From Methylotuvimicrobium sp018830325 (GTDB lineage: Bacteria; Pseudomonadota; Gammaproteobacteria; Methylococcales; Methylomonadaceae): 64,000 bases of DNA. Shown one piece after another: positions 1 to 8,889 of the stretch. Where the stretch lies: assembly GCF_044788715.1 (NCBI RefSeq), contig NZ_CP173170.1, positions 1,612,001-1,676,000 of the forward strand, read 5' to 3'. The notes under the pieces were generated by a model. That model was not told the DNA's origin, did not search any database, and saw nothing but the letters and a program-made list of their open reading frames with translations. How positions within the stretch are numbered: the stretch's first letter is position 1; the number at the start of each line of letters is the position of its first letter. The position numbers were made by a program, and so were the translations under genes.

Positions 1-1353
1 TTGCTCGACGAGCAAATCAAGGAACCCCATCTCAAATCTTTCGTGAAAACGATTAAAGCCGCCGGACAAAGCTTGCTGGCATTGATCAACGATATTCTGG
101 ATTTATCGAAAATCGAGGCCGGTAAACTCAGTATCGAAAAGCAAGCTTGCAATCCGCATGAATTATTTGCCGAACTGGGCGGAATTTTTACGATGAAAAT
201 GAGAGAAAAAAATTTGGCATTGATTTTAAATGTCGACCCCGCCATTCCGAGCAGCTTGGTGCTCGATGCCACGCGTTTGCGCCAGGTGCTATTCAACTTA
301 ATCGGCAATGCCGTGAAATTTACCGATCAGGGTCATATTCGTTTGATTGCGCGTACCGCTAATGAAGACGAGATTCGTAGTCGATTGGATTTATGTATCG
401 ATGTCGAGGATACTGGTATCGGCATTTCACAGGAGCATCAACAAGTTATTTTTCAAGAATTCGAGCAATCGGAAGGACAGGATATTCGTAAATACGGCGG
501 TACCGGTTTAGGGCTTGCGATCAGCCGTCGTTTGGTCGAAATGATGGGTGGCGAGATTACTGTGAGTAGCCGTTTGGGCGAAGGCTCTACGTTTACCGTC
601 AGACTTTACAATGTCGATATCGCGTCCATCGACGAATCCGAACAAATGCCAATCGGGACGAGTCATCAAAAAATCCGGTTTCACCCGGCAACGGTTTTGG
701 TCGTCGACGATATCGAAAATAATCGGCGTTTATTGCAGGAGAATTTTTCCGGAACGGCTTTGACTGTTTTGACGGCTGAAAACGGGAGGGATGCCGTTGA
801 AGCGGTTAAACGGCAGACTGTCGATTTGATATTGATGGACATTCGTATGCCGGTGATGAACGGCTACGAGGCGGCCGAGATAATAAAATCGGTTAGCGAT
901 ACGCCGATTATCGCGTTGACCGCGTCGGTCATGAAAGACGAATACGACCGGGTAAAAACCGCGCACTTCGACGCTTATCTGAGAAAACCGGTGTTGAAAG
1001 CCAATTTGATTGAAGAGTTGGCCAAGTTTTTACCGTTCGATAGAGACGAGACGGCGCAAGTCGAGTCAAATTCGCTCGTATTAACGACGGAGCAACAAGC
1101 GGTCTTGCCCGAAGTGCTGGCGGCCCTGGAAAAATTAAGCCCGCAATGTGAACTGGCTGCCTCCAGCAATAATATATCGGCAACGAAAACATTTGCCGAT
1201 AAGGTTCTGGAAATCGGTAATCGATACCGGTTTACAGCAGTCCTTGAGTACGCCGAACGGCTCGAACGGTATGTCGATAGTTTCGATATTGCCGAAATTA
1301 AGCAAGGTTTGAATGAGTTCTCGGCTTTACTCGAGAAATTGAGGGATTCGTAG
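1..1353 (+). CDS. Hybrid sensor histidine kinase, C-terminal part (5' truncated by window edge)
   Basis: The open frame runs from the first base, so the true start and the sensor domains lie upstream of the window. The visible part begins in the dimerisation helix (the LALINDILDLSKIEAGKL stretch follows a phospho-accepting His that is not in view). It continues with a HATPase_c domain: the N-box NLIGNAVKFT, the DTGIGI box and the G-box GTGLGLAI at about residues 167-174. A receiver domain follows at about residues 229-340 with the phospho-acceptor Asp280 in LILMDIRMP and the conserved Lys in LRKPV. The last 100 residues are helical and lack an obvious Hpt histidine. It is a cytoplasmic phosphorelay protein whose signal is unknown. 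The next gene, on the other strand, is a chemoreceptor. Confidence 0.93.
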   Translation: MLDEQIKEPHLKSFVKTIKAAGQSLLALINDILDLSKIEAGKLSIEKQACNPHELFAELGGIFTMKMREKNLALILNVDPAIPSSLVLDATRLRQVLFNLIGNAVKFTDQGHIRLIARTANEDEIRSRLDLCIDVEDTGIGISQEHQQVIFQEFEQSEGQDIRKYGGTGLGLAISRRLVEMMGGEITVSSRLGEGSTFTVRLYNVDIASIDESEQMPIGTSHQKIRFHPATVLVVDDIENNRRLLQENFSGTALTVLTAENGRDAVEAVKRQTVDLILMDIRMPVMNGYEAAEIIKSVSDTPIIALTASVMKDEYDRVKTAHFDAYLRKPVLKANLIEELAKFLPFDRDETAQVESNSLVLTTEQQAVLPEVLAALEKLSPQCELAASSNNISATKTFADKVLEIGNRYRFTAVLEYAERLERYVDSFDIAEIKQGLNEFSALLEKLRDS

Positions 1354-1379
1354 GGCATTGCACTTGTTAGTTGAATCCG

Positions 1380-1560
1380 CATTTCAAATCCACGAACTTT
1401 CACAGTAAGGTTTATGAAGGCCTAGCCATCGCCCCGGTAAATGAAAGCTCTCTGGGGTGGGGAGGGTGCAGTCACTCGCCCCCTCTTCGGAACCGGCATT
1501 GTGTTGAATATCGAAAAACTAGATTAAGATTTCAAATCCGCGAACTTTCACAATAACGTT
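1380..1560. repeat. R1-family repeat element
   Basis: This fills most of the gap between the kinase and the chemoreceptor. The two ends carry near-identical short sequences: ATCCACGAACTTTCACAGTA at the left and the same motif with two changes (CGCGAACTTTCACAATAA) at the right. Related copies or pieces occur at 40414-40640, 47030-47110 and 55325-55430, each with the words 'ccatcgcccc', 'aatgaaag' and 'ttcggaacc'. It has no coding capacity that I credit. Confidence 0.6.
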
Positions 1561-1628
1561 ATCCACTATTTTAGGGCAAGTTTTTGAAAGACTTCATGAA
1601 CTTCATGGTTAAACTGCCGAATTTAGAA

Positions 1629-3161
1629 TTAATGGTTTTGGACGTCATCGTCGACTTTGAAAAAAGCCATGGCTTGCTGGAGTTCCTCGGCATTGCCGGA
1701 AAGTTCTTCGGCCGTCGCCGCAAGCTGTTCGGAAGCGGCGGCATTTTGTTGGGTGGCCTTGTCCAGTTGAGTCATCGCTTCGTTGATTTGGGCCAAGCCC
1801 GATGCTTGTTCGTTACTGGCGGATGTGATTTCTTCGATCAAGGTTGCGGTTTTGCCGATATCCGGAACGATTTGTTGTAGCAATTGTCCGGCTTGGTTGG
1901 CGATATCGACACTGTCGATGGCCAGTTCCCCGATTTGTTCCGCGGCTTTGCGGCTATTTTCGGCGAGATTTCGAACTTCCGATGCGACGACCGAAAAGCC
2001 GCGCCCGTGTTCGCCGGCGCGAGCCGCTTCGATCGCGGCATTCAGCGAAAGCAAATTGGTCTTTCTGGCAATGTCTTCGATAATCTCGATTTTATCGGCA
2101 ATTTCGCGCATTGCCTGCACGGTTCGTGTTACTGCATCGCCGCCTTGTTGCGCTTCCGCTGCCGTTCCTGTCGCGATTTTGCTGGTTGCAACAGCATTCT
2201 CGCTATTGTGCTGCACGGATGCGGTCAGTTCTTCCAAGCTAGAGGTTGTTTCCTCCAGTCCCGAGGCTTGTTCCGTGGCGCTTTGGCTAAGGCTCTGCGA
2301 GGTCGCGCTAACTTCATTCGCGGCACTGGTCAAATAATCCGCACGGTTTCTTACTTCCTCAACTGTTTGCTTAAGGTTGTTGATCATTTCCGCCATCGAT
2401 GCATACAAGCTTTCCTGATCGCCAGGTTTGACATCTAATTTCATTGTCAAGTCGCCAAAGGCCATACGTTTCGATATCGCCGCCAGTTCCGCTGGTTCGC
2501 CGCCGAGCTGTTTAAGAATGTATCTGACGATGACAGTGGCCAGGATGATACCCGCCAAAACCGCAGCAATTGTAATGACAGTTAAAACGAAACGAGCTTG
2601 AGTGCTGTCGTTTTCCATGGCTTGTTGAATGGCGGCTGCCGAAGTATTGACGATGTCGCGCATTTGCCCAAGATAATGCTGCACGCTTTGGAGATTGGGC
2701 ACTGTTTCGTTTTTATATAGCGCGCTGGTTTGTTGAGTGTCGCTCAGGTCAGTGTTTCGGGTCGTGTTGACGCGTGCATCCCGGATTAATTTCGCCGATT
2801 CGTGCAAGAGTCGATGCGGTTCTTCGACATCGGCGAGTAGTGGTTTTAATTCCGGAAAGCGCGATTCGGCGTGCCGTCTTTCCTGACCGTAAAACCATTT
2901 TCCGAAGGCACATTGCGTATGATCCAACTGTATATTCAAATCATGCGCATGATCGTCATAAACAAAGTCATTGAGTTGGGCCGCCCAATTTAGATGATCG
3001 ACCTCGCGCTCGACCAAAGCGGTGCGCAGGTTATCGGCTTCGACGACATTTCGAGTTTCGCCGACGAGTGAAATAAGTCGTTGAATACCGATTCCGGATG
3101 TCAACAATAACAGAACCAGGATGCCGGCGAAACCAAGTGAAATTTGCGTTCTGAGTTTCAT
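1629..3161 (-). CDS. Methyl-accepting chemotaxis protein with periplasmic zinc-binding (CZB-like) domain
   Basis: A 510-residue chemoreceptor. TM1 lies at about residues 8-28 and TM2 at about 190-212. Between them is a periplasmic four-helix sensor with the CZB pattern: DHLNW, then CAFGKWFYG, then PHRLLH, which gives His/Cys zinc ligands. A HAMP linker follows TM2. The cytoplasmic signalling domain contains the hairpin tip segment IEAARAGEHGRGFSVVA that contacts CheA/CheW. CZB domains are usually cytoplasmic and C-terminal (as in TlpD), so a periplasmic N-terminal position is the less common arrangement. It probably senses zinc, redox state or HOCl-type oxidants by family analogy. No C-terminal CheR pentapeptide is present. 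It stands alone on the minus strand. Confidence 0.92.
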   Translation of the reverse strand: MKLRTQISLGFAGILVLLLLTSGIGIQRLISLVGETRNVVEADNLRTALVEREVDHLNWAAQLNDFVYDDHAHDLNIQLDHTQCAFGKWFYGQERRHAESRFPELKPLLADVEEPHRLLHESAKLIRDARVNTTRNTDLSDTQQTSALYKNETVPNLQSVQHYLGQMRDIVNTSAAAIQQAMENDSTQARFVLTVITIAAVLAGIILATVIVRYILKQLGGEPAELAAISKRMAFGDLTMKLDVKPGDQESLYASMAEMINNLKQTVEEVRNRADYLTSAANEVSATSQSLSQSATEQASGLEETTSSLEELTASVQHNSENAVATSKIATGTAAEAQQGGDAVTRTVQAMREIADKIEIIEDIARKTNLLSLNAAIEAARAGEHGRGFSVVASEVRNLAENSRKAAEQIGELAIDSVDIANQAGQLLQQIVPDIGKTATLIEEITSASNEQASGLAQINEAMTQLDKATQQNAAASEQLAATAEELSGNAEELQQAMAFFKVDDDVQNH

Positions 3162-3236
3162 GGAGGAGATTTGAAATTAAGTGTAAGGTTATTTAAATTT
3201 TAGCGCACAAAATTTTAAATGCTGCTATTTATTCTA

Positions 3237-3297
3237 AGGGTCGGCGTCCTTTGACGGGCACCCCGGGGCCGAATTTTGATCTACGAAGGGTATAACT
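3237..3297. repeat. R2-family repeat, half copy
   Basis: This matches the end of the full R2 element seen at 34597-34734, read in reverse: a 'ggcgtcctttgacggg' core, then 'ccgaattttgatctacga', then 'gggtata'. The other half is missing. It lies just downstream of the stop codon of the RND gene. Confidence 0.6.
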
Positions 3298-3344
3298 TCT
3301 TCTTCATGATCTTCATGGTGAAATGCTTTTTCTAGGTTCAACGC

Positions 3345-6300
3345 TTAAAGTTTTCCCTGAAATCTGCCGAATCGTAACAAAATAACCGGCATCAGTAGTA
3401 GGTTGAGTAGCGTCGAGGATACCAAACCGCCGATGATGATTGCGGCCATCGGACCCATGATTTCGCGCCCCGGATTATCGCTATTCAGTGCGATAGGCAG
3501 CATCGCAAGTGCGGTGACCAATGCGGTCATTAGAATCGACGGCAGGCGTTCTTCCGCACCTTGCATGGCTGTGGCGAAATCCCAGCTTTTGCCTTCGGAT
3601 TGCACCAGATGCCGATAATGAGCAATCAACATAATGCTGTTTCGTACGGTGATGCCGAACAGCGTAATGAAACCGACGACTGAACCGACCGATAGTGTCG
3701 CACCGGTCAAGAATACTGCCGCAACACCGCCGATCAATGAAAACGGCAGATTCACGAGTGTTAATACTGTGTGACGAAAGCTGCCGATTGCAATGTGGAT
3801 TAGCATCAACACGCCTGCAGCGGCCAACAGCGAATGCAAGATCAATTCTCGGCGCGTTTCGGCTTGTTCGATCGCGGCCCCGGTAAATTCCGGATATATA
3901 TCGGCCGGAAATTGGATTTCGTCGAATACTCTTTGCTTCAGTTCGGCGACAAACGACTCGTAATCCCGGCCGATAATGTTTCCGGTAACGGTCTGCCGCC
4001 TTTGTGCTCCTTCATGCAGGATATTGTATCGCCCAGAGGTTTGTTCGATATTGGCGACTTGTCCGAGGGTCGTGAGCGTACCGTCCGGAGCGCGTATCGA
4101 TAGTTTTTCGAGCGCTTCGGGCTTATTGCGGAGATTGACATCGAGGGTAACGGCTATGTTGTCAATGCGGTTACCTTCGAGGTGTTTGCCGATGATGCGG
4201 CCCTCATAGGCGCTTTGCACGGTGCTCATCACGTGCGCCGGACGCAGGCCCCAAAAGGCCAGTTTGTCCGATCGCAACCGGATTTCGAGTATCGGTGTGC
4301 CGGGCGGCGAACGGACCGTTACATCGGCCGCACCCGGAATCGATCGAAGTAGTTGTGCGATTTCCTCGGCTTTAGTGTCGAGAGCGCCCAAATCATTGCC
4401 GTAAACATTGACCACAAGGGGCGACGTGTAGCCGGATATGGTTTCGTCGACCCGTTCGGTCAAAAAGGTATTGGCTTCAAACGCGATGCCCGGAACTCCG
4501 TCCAAAGTCTCGCGCAATCGGTCCAAGACGTGTTGCTGCTCCAGACCGGACATCGGCTCCAGGCGTACTTCATATTCGCTGTAATGACTGCCGTAGGTAT
4601 CGGCGCCACGCTCCGCACGCCCGGCCCATTGCGAAACCGAAACGACGCCCGGAATTTGTAAAAGTTGCTCGGTGATTTTCGTACCGATTCGGATCGATTC
4701 CTTCAGCGCCGTGCCGGGAATAGTACTGGTATGCACGATATAATGACCTTCACGTAGCGGCGGTAGAAATCGGCTGTTCGTGAAATACAATGCAGTCAGG
4801 CCGGCGACACAGATCAGTATGGCAGTCGCTATCGCTAATTTAAAATGCCGGCTAACGAAACCGAGCCAACGCCGGTAAACCGGTTTCAAGAACCGGATCA
4901 ATGGCGGTTCTTTATCGCTTGAGTCGTTTTTGCTCAATAACAGGAAGCACAGCGCCGGAGTCAGCGTTAATGCCGCGACTAGCGACATGAGTATGGCAAG
5001 AATGTAGGACATGCCCAGCGGTGCAAACAGACGTCCGGCGACGCCGGTCAAAGTTAGCAGCGGCACGAAAACCAGGGCGACGATAAAGCTGGCATAGACC
5101 ACCGAGCCTCTGACTTCCATCGAGGCGGAGTAGATGACTTCGGAAACAGGGCGCGGTGCTGCCGAAAGCCGATTTTCACGCAGCCGACGAAAGATATTTT
5201 CGGTATCGATGATCGCATCGTCGACGACTTCGCCGAGAGCAATGGCAAGTCCGCCTAAGACCATGATATTCAAATTGACGCCGAATTCGAGCAGCACTAA
5301 TACAGCGGCAATCAGCGATAACGGTATTGCCGTTGCGGCGATGAAGGCGGTTCGTATTTCGAATAGAAAAAGATAAAGCACGATCAGAACGCACAAGCCG
5401 CCAATCAATAAATGTCCTGATAGATTATGCAGCGAGGTTTCGATGTAATCGGCCGGACGAAACAAGTTCGGATAAAATGATATTCCTTGTTTGGCGAACA
5501 GGGTATTGAATTCGCTCAAGGCTTTTTCGACTTGTTTCGAAACGGTGAGCGTATTGGCGCCGTATTGGCCGATGACCATCATGACAACGCCCGGATGGCC
5601 CATGATTTGCGCGGCGCCGATCGGCGGTTCCGGACCATAGCGAATATCGGCGACATCGGCGAGTTTGATACCTCGGCCTTGAGTATGCCTAACAATAATG
5701 TCTTGTAGTCGTTCCGGGCTGAGGTTTTGTCCGGAAAGCTTGATGCTAAAACGCTGATTGCCGGTTTCGATGAAACCACCGCCTTGAAGGTTCGTCGATT
5801 CCGAGGCAGCTTGAACGATTTCGTCGAGCGCCAAGCCGAAGCGCTGCAAACGGGCGGAGTCGACTTGAATTTGCAATTGCCGAATTTTACCGCCGAATAC
5901 ATTGACATCGGCAACGCCTGGGACCGCCATTAATCGCGGCACGATCGTCCAATCGGCAAGGCTTCTCAGCGCCATTAGATCCTGCCGATCCGAATGCAGA
6001 CCGATCGTTAAAACCGTTGCCGATGACGAAGACAGGGGTACGGCCAGAGGCGGGCCGATGCCTTGCGGCAGACGATTGGCGATACCGGCCAGGCGTTCGC
6101 CGACCATTTGCCGATTACGGTGGATATCGCTACTTTCTTCAAAAAGCGCGGTCACGACCGATAAGCCCTGTATCGATTCCGAGCGGACCGTTTTTAAGCC
6201 AATCAGCCCCGAGATTGAGCTTTCAATCGCTTGCGTGACCAGCGTTTCGACCTGCTCGGCAGAATAGCCGGGCGCTTCGGTTTGGATGACGACTTGCTTC

Positions 6301-6431
6301 GGCGAAAATTCCGGAAAAATGTCGAGTCCTGCCACGGCGAAACGATAAAAGCCGTAGACAAATAGCACTATTGCCGAGACGATCACGATGCCATGTTGAC
6401 GGATCGCAAAGCGTATTAAGGCGCTCAGCAT
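3345..6431 (-). CDS. RND-family efflux permease (CusA/CzcA-like)
   Basis: An inner-membrane proton-driven transporter of 1028 residues, the usual length for heavy-metal-efflux RND pumps. The sequence shows the two-fold RND plan: TM1 near the N terminus, a large periplasmic loop, a block of TM helices with the acidic proton-relay segment GEVVDDAIIDTENIF, then a second loop and TM block ending in MPVILLRFGRF. I chose the Met at 6431 (MLSALIRF...). An in-frame Met at 6497 exists, but the extra 22 codons lie inside the neighbouring repeat. The gene upstream on the same strand is a periplasmic adaptor, so the two form a pump operon. No outer-membrane TolC-like partner is present. The substrate (Cu/Ag, Zn/Co or other) cannot be read from sequence alone. 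Confidence 0.9.
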   Translation of the reverse strand: MLSALIRFAIRQHGIVIVSAIVLFVYGFYRFAVAGLDIFPEFSPKQVVIQTEAPGYSAEQVETLVTQAIESSISGLIGLKTVRSESIQGLSVVTALFEESSDIHRNRQMVGERLAGIANRLPQGIGPPLAVPLSSSSATVLTIGLHSDRQDLMALRSLADWTIVPRLMAVPGVADVNVFGGKIRQLQIQVDSARLQRFGLALDEIVQAASESTNLQGGGFIETGNQRFSIKLSGQNLSPERLQDIIVRHTQGRGIKLADVADIRYGPEPPIGAAQIMGHPGVVMMVIGQYGANTLTVSKQVEKALSEFNTLFAKQGISFYPNLFRPADYIETSLHNLSGHLLIGGLCVLIVLYLFLFEIRTAFIAATAIPLSLIAAVLVLLEFGVNLNIMVLGGLAIALGEVVDDAIIDTENIFRRLRENRLSAAPRPVSEVIYSASMEVRGSVVYASFIVALVFVPLLTLTGVAGRLFAPLGMSYILAILMSLVAALTLTPALCFLLLSKNDSSDKEPPLIRFLKPVYRRWLGFVSRHFKLAIATAILICVAGLTALYFTNSRFLPPLREGHYIVHTSTIPGTALKESIRIGTKITEQLLQIPGVVSVSQWAGRAERGADTYGSHYSEYEVRLEPMSGLEQQHVLDRLRETLDGVPGIAFEANTFLTERVDETISGYTSPLVVNVYGNDLGALDTKAEEIAQLLRSIPGAADVTVRSPPGTPILEIRLRSDKLAFWGLRPAHVMSTVQSAYEGRIIGKHLEGNRIDNIAVTLDVNLRNKPEALEKLSIRAPDGTLTTLGQVANIEQTSGRYNILHEGAQRRQTVTGNIIGRDYESFVAELKQRVFDEIQFPADIYPEFTGAAIEQAETRRELILHSLLAAAGVLMLIHIAIGSFRHTVLTLVNLPFSLIGGVAAVFLTGATLSVGSVVGFITLFGITVRNSIMLIAHYRHLVQSEGKSWDFATAMQGAEERLPSILMTALVTALAMLPIALNSDNPGREIMGPMAAIIIGGLVSSTLLNLLLMPVILLRFGRFQGKL

Positions 6432-6433
6432 TT

Positions 6434-6663
6434 TATACCCATCGTAGATCAAAATTCGGCACCGGGGGCCCGTCAAAGGACGCCGTGAACCCAGCACCTA
6501 AATTATCCAAGACAATTAATCCTAGCCAATGGGCTATGGAATTTAGGTGCTGGGTGAATACGTCCATGTAAGCTCTATGCCAGCATCCATGCTGGCAAAG
6601 GCTTTGCCAAGCACCCCGGTGCCTCCTTAGGCACTGCCGAAATTTGAAGTGCGAAAGGTGTAA
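6434..6663. repeat. R2 element carrying a nested R3 palindrome, between adaptor and pump genes
   Basis: The left terminus 'tatacccatcgtagatcaaa' and the right terminus 'gaaatttgaagtgcgaaagg' form imperfect terminal inverted repeats. Inside it, 6487-6553 is an R3 palindrome (CCCAGCACCTAAAT ... ATTTAGGTGCTGGG). The element begins 3 bases upstream of the pump start codon, so it supplies the whole leader of the pump cistron. Copies of R2 are also at 34597 and 51526, and R3 is nested in R4 elements at 8340, 55420 and 56026. Confidence 0.7.
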
Positions 6664-6703
6664 AACAGATTTCCCGCCGCCCTGCGTTTCGGTGTTCGGC
6701 AAA

Positions 6704-7744
6704 TCAATCATCGTCGTCATCATCATCTTCATCGGGAATTTGGCTTTTGAATTCCTCCGAAAGCAGCATTTGCGCACCGCTTATGACTAATTCCTGACTC
6801 GGATGCAAACCGTCCGTGACGAAATAGCCGGCATCCGTGTCGATAAATTCGGTAATGGTCAGTCGCTGAAAATGTTCCGGTGTTGTTTTGACGTAAACGA
6901 AAGCTTGACCGAGATGGCGAATGACGGATGATACCGGAATTAACACGCCGACTTCGGCGTTTTCGCGTAATGGAATGAAGGCGGCGATGCGCATACCGGT
7001 TCGAATGTTGCCGTTTTCGGTTTCGAAAAAATAACTTTCGCCTTGGGTCAGTGGGTCGGTTTGCGGTGCTGACGATATAAAACGCGCCGGTTCGGTTCGG
7101 TTTCGGTCGCCGTAGCGCGAGACCTGGATTTCGTCGAGCGTACCGACCGGTTTATTATTAGGCGGCAACGAGATATGCAATAAATTTTTTTGTCCGGAAA
7201 GATAGGGGCGTAGGGTGTCGGTATTGGCATCAAGAAACAATTCGGCAATCACTTGGCCCCAATTGAGTACCGCCTCATTGCGAACGGTTTCGATTTGTAG
7301 ACGACTGCCTTGAGTTATCGCTTGTTCCGATTGCCATTGCGACTGTTGTTCTTGAAGACTGCGCCCGGAAACGGCGCCGCCACGGTGTAAAAGCCGAGTT
7401 CGGTCGATCGATTGTTGGGCCAGTGTCAGTCGAGACTTGGCGCTCTCATGCCCGCTGAGTGCGGCGAGGTAACGGTTTCTCAAATCCAGTAGCGGTTGTA
7501 ACGCAATCACATTGCCGTACGCGGTCAGTTCTGGACGATACCGATAAGGTTTGAGTTTGATTGTTTTCAGGCCGGAGCGAATTTGGGTGGTCGAGTCGAT
7601 TTTTAGAGTGCCATTCTTATCGGTTTCAGTTCGAACAGGAGCGGTCTCTTTGTCTTGATTCATCGCAAAGGCAGTGCCGTTAACGCTTAAGGCAAGCGCT
7701 ACGGTGATCAAAGTCGGCCATTTCCATTGAGTCAGGAAGATCAT
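6704..7744 (-). CDS. Efflux RND periplasmic adaptor (membrane fusion protein) with poly-Asp tail
   Basis: A 346-residue adaptor protein. From the Met at 7744 the N terminus is a clear signal peptide (MIFLTQWKWPTLITVALALS, then a VNGTAFA end). Longer in-frame starts at 7780 and 7813 would hide it. The central part has a helical hairpin with a lipoyl/barrel-sandwich region (RNRYLAALSGHESAKSRLTL... and NIRTGMRIAAFIPL), typical of HlyD/CusB-like adaptors that bridge an RND pump and an outer-membrane channel. The last residues are IPDEDDDDDDD, an acidic tail that could bind metal cations. It is upstream of the pump on the same strand with a 272-bp gap that is almost all repeat, so read-through co-expression is likely. 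It is shorter than typical CusB (about 400 residues). Confidence 0.82.
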   Translation of the reverse strand: MIFLTQWKWPTLITVALALSVNGTAFAMNQDKETAPVRTETDKNGTLKIDSTTQIRSGLKTIKLKPYRYRPELTAYGNVIALQPLLDLRNRYLAALSGHESAKSRLTLAQQSIDRTRLLHRGGAVSGRSLQEQQSQWQSEQAITQGSRLQIETVRNEAVLNWGQVIAELFLDANTDTLRPYLSGQKNLLHISLPPNNKPVGTLDEIQVSRYGDRNRTEPARFISSAPQTDPLTQGESYFFETENGNIRTGMRIAAFIPLRENAEVGVLIPVSSVIRHLGQAFVYVKTTPEHFQRLTITEFIDTDAGYFVTDGLHPSQELVISGAQMLLSEEFKSQIPDEDDDDDDD

Positions 7745-7928
7745 CGGTCGATTTGAAAAGTGGAAATAGTGGAATCCCATATGCGGAAAAGCGAGTCTGA
7801 CGATTGGCGGCATGAGCGAATTATATAGGCCGGTAGGGGCGTAACCGAAATTATTTGTTGTTTTTATAATTGATCGCGTTATTCTTTACGGTTTGCGCTG
7901 TTAGGCATTTTTGAACGGAGGAGTATTG

Positions 7929-8312
7929 ATGAGCGATTTGCCGGAAAATTTAAAGTATGCAAAAACCCATGAATGGGCAAAACTGGAAAACGATAATGTG
8001 GTGCGCGTCGGTATTACCGAATTCGCGCAAGCCGAACTCGGCGATTTAGTTTTTATCGAATTGCCTAAAGTCGGGCGTGTCGTGAAAGGGGGCGAGCAAT
8101 GCGCGGTCGTCGAGTCGGTCAAAACCGCTTCGGATTTATTCAGCCCCGTGTCCGGAGAGGTCGTTTCGGTCAACGAGGACATATCCGATGCGCCGGAGCA
8201 GGTTAACGACGATGCCTACGATGCTTGGCTGTTTTGCGTGAAGGCCGATAATCCGGCAGAATTGGATTGCTTGCTGGATGCTTCGGCCTATGGCCAATTG
8301 ATCGCCGAATAA
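7929..8312 (+). CDS. gcvH: Glycine cleavage system H protein
   Basis: A 127-residue lipoyl carrier that shuttles the aminomethyl group between the P, T and L proteins of the glycine cleavage system. The lipoylated lysine is Lys65 in the motif VESVKTASDL. The family length and the ending region (DAYGQLIAE) are normal. I take the ATG at 7929 because a strong GGAGGAG Shine-Dalgarno (7918-7923) stands 5 bases ahead. An upstream in-frame TTG at 7911 lacks one. gcvT and gcvP are not adjacent. The divergent neighbour is the efflux adaptor gene. Confidence 0.96.
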   Translation: MSDLPENLKYAKTHEWAKLENDNVVRVGITEFAQAELGDLVFIELPKVGRVVKGGEQCAVVESVKTASDLFSPVSGEVVSVNEDISDAPEQVNDDAYDAWLFCVKADNPAELDCLLDASAYGQLIAE

Positions 8313-8339
8313 GCTGAAAATTGCGTTTTGATGAGTGCC

Positions 8340-8605
8340 TTAGGATTTGGTTATAAATAACTTCCCTATTTTTTGATTTAGGGTAGGCAGGTTCGGCAAC
8401 TCGATTGACAGGTGTCGGCGGCAGGGAAAGCCGCCGCCAAGCCTACAAGGATGTATTCACCCAGCACCTAAATTCCATAGCTCATTGGCTATGGTTAACT
8501 ATCTTGGATAATTTAGGTGCTGGGTTCACGGCGTCCTGTCAAGCGAGTTACCGAACCCGCTAGAAAGCTCATGATTCCAAGAAGTTATTTGTCACGAAAT
8601 CCTTA
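8340..8605. repeat. R4 element with nested R3 palindrome
   Basis: Imperfect terminal inverted repeats: left 'ttaggatttggttataaata', right 'ttatttgtcacgaaatcc'. The core holds 'gacaggtgtcggcggcaggg' and 'ggcgtcctgtcaagcgagtt'. Positions 8460-8524 are an R3 palindrome (CCCAGCACCTAAATTCC to AATTTAGGTGCTGGG). Other R4 copies are at 52225, 56026 and 61347. The size, TIRs and lack of a transposase gene fit a MITE-like non-autonomous element. Confidence 0.7.
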
Positions 8606-8652
8606 GCGGGGCTGCCGACACTTAGCCGGCTGATGATTCGCTCGGTTGTCAG

Positions 8653-8687
8653 TTACCCACAAAATCTGTGGATAACTCTGTGGATAG
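8653..8687. promoter_or_regulatory. Cluster of three DnaA-box-like 9-mers next to an AT-rich stretch
   Basis: TTACCCACA at 8653-8661 (one mismatch to the TTATCCACA box), TGTGGATAA at 8667-8675 (perfect reverse box) and TGTGGATAG at 8679-8687 (one mismatch, reverse) sit within 35 bp. The following 8735-8840 is strongly AT-rich. No dnaA, dnaN or mnmG gene is nearby, so this is more likely a DnaA-binding regulatory or titration site ahead of dgkA than the chromosomal origin. The rest of 8606-8889 holds nothing else that I recognise. Confidence 0.4.
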
Positions 8688-8889
8688 CGTCTTGAGAAGG
8701 TTCTCAACAATTTGACTTTGCAGGCGTTTTTACAAATCGAACAAGTATTGATCAGCATATAATTTCATTAATAAACAAGCTCTTATCAAAATTATTAAGC
8801 TTATTAAGACGCTGTAAAATAATTGTAATTAAAATGACAAAAGGCTTGTGTAATCTGGCGTTTTAATCTACTGAAACTTGTATCAAACT

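Noticed and set aside
1783..2438. Two overlapping plus-strand open frames of 184 codons each opposite the chemoreceptor gene
   Set aside because: They are antisense shadows of the MCP signalling domain, with low-complexity Ala/Ser- or Arg-rich translations and no RBS.
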